Shown here: positions 63,301-64,000 of the stretch, piece by piece
Numbering within the stretch: the first letter of the stretch is position 1
Layout: each line of letters begins with the position of its first letter
Origin: Larimichthys crocea
Taxonomy: Eukaryota > Chordata > Actinopteri > Sciaenidae
Direction: 5' to 3'
NCBI RefSeq assembly: GCF_000972845.2
Contig: NC_040025.1
Location: forward strand, 16,308,126 to 16,372,125
Length of the DNA stretch: 64,000 nt
Program-made: the position numbers and the translations under genes
Notes under the pieces: generated by a model
What the model saw: the letters and a program-made list of their open reading frames with translations, nothing else
Database searches by the model: none
What the model was told of the DNA's origin: nothing

Positions 63301-64000
63301 TGGTCAGGTACTTTAGACTAGTCAGCAATGTTTCATGCATATTTTTAAAGGAATCTCTTGAGTATTGAAGGTCCCATGAAACATTGTTGCTTCTATTTCT
63401 AAAATGCAATCCATACGATTTTAACTGTAAGGACTCTTAGGTCTGTAATTAGATTTTTAGTGTTGCAGGTGTTACAGAAAATCATAAAACAGGCAGGTCC
63501 AGAGTTTGCAACATTCACATTTGACTCAGAGCTATTTATCTTATCTTTATCTGTTGATTCAAACAAGACTTGTGTTCCGAGAAATGTCATCTGCTTTTAA
63601 CACAATTCAAAAAGCTTAGCTTCAAAAGAAATGTTAAGAATCGCATTAGGATTTAAGATGTTCTGGTAGATTTGGCATAGGACTGTGTCCTTTTAGCCTC
63701 ACACATCTACTGGTTCACCCTGGCAATTTGTTCTGTGTTCGCTCCCATATCTTATTTACACAAAAGATCTGTTAAAGTGAGAACTAGAAGTCTGGCGATG
63801 CTTCAGTCATAATTAGCCTCTGGAGCAAACTACATCAAAACTAGTAGATGATGACTTTATGTCATGTACTTTAACCACAGCCTCCAACTGGTAGTTAATG
63901 TGGGGACTAAAATTGATCTTGTGTAAATTATCTGGAGTGCTTTTTTTGTCCTTAGCATGTCTGATTCAACTCATGATGCATGTGTTTGTTAAATCTGACT

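Larger units (their letters stand above)
52933..64000. other. Upstream flank of sp5l without supportable genes
   Basis: No exon with splice sites and recognisable homology was found in these 11 kb. It contains an AT-rich, homeodomain-motif-like block (about 56440-56730), a GA microsatellite (57142-57197), a TG run (56023-56047) and two percomorph repeat remnants (about 57830-58215 and 63130-63300). It may act as a regulatory domain for sp5l, but sequence alone does not show that. Confidence 0.5.

Noticed and set aside
1..64000. CRISPR arrays, operons, phage or bacterial defence systems
   Set aside because: Intron-exon structure and repeat content are vertebrate. No array of regular repeats with unique spacers exists, and the periodic repeats are microsatellites.

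Overview
The window is vertebrate nuclear DNA, most likely from a percomorph (spiny-rayed) teleost. Coding information is split into short exons with GT/AG boundaries. CA, CT and GA microsatellites are dense. Several interspersed repeats match families I know as typical of percomorph genomes. There are no prokaryotic-style operons, CRISPR arrays, rRNA genes or recognisable tRNA genes. All homology calls are made from memory of protein families, because no search could be run.

Layout. Positions 1-7.3 kb hold no supportable gene, only repeat remnants. From 7.5 to 49.4 kb one plus-strand gene fills most of the window: arhgef25 (GEFT/p63RhoGEF), a Trio/Kalirin-family RhoA exchange factor activated by Galpha-q. 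It has two alternative 5' ends. A distal pair of exons (7501-7593 and 8710-8842) corresponds to the human long isoform. A proximal exon (18570-18675) encodes a cysteine-rich, probably palmitoylated N-terminus. Both join a shared exon at 35154, and shared exons continue to the stop at 47504. The spliced frame closes through every junction and predicts about 693 aa (proximal) or 733 aa (distal). A long 3' UTR ends near an AATAAA at 49365.

On the minus strand, converging on arhgef25, is sp5l (Sp5-like; 51191-52603). It is a two-exon Sp/Buttonhead zinc-finger transcription factor of 363 aa, with a TATA box at 52927-52932 and sites resembling TCF/LEF motifs nearby. From about 53 to 64 kb I see no convincing exons. 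That stretch contains AT-rich blocks that could be regulatory, plus percomorph repeats.

How the genes relate: arhgef25 links Gq-coupled receptors to RhoA, while Sp5-type factors are transcriptional effectors of Wnt signalling. No functional link is implied; they are a convergent neighbouring pair, plausibly on a segment related to human 12q13 (HOXC region). I found no undescribed biological system. The most interesting signals are the isoform architecture (a membrane-anchor switch, a stop-start-overlapping uORF, UG and CA repeats next to splice sites), two strong inverted repeats in the large intron, and an unidentified minus-strand small ORF between the two genes.
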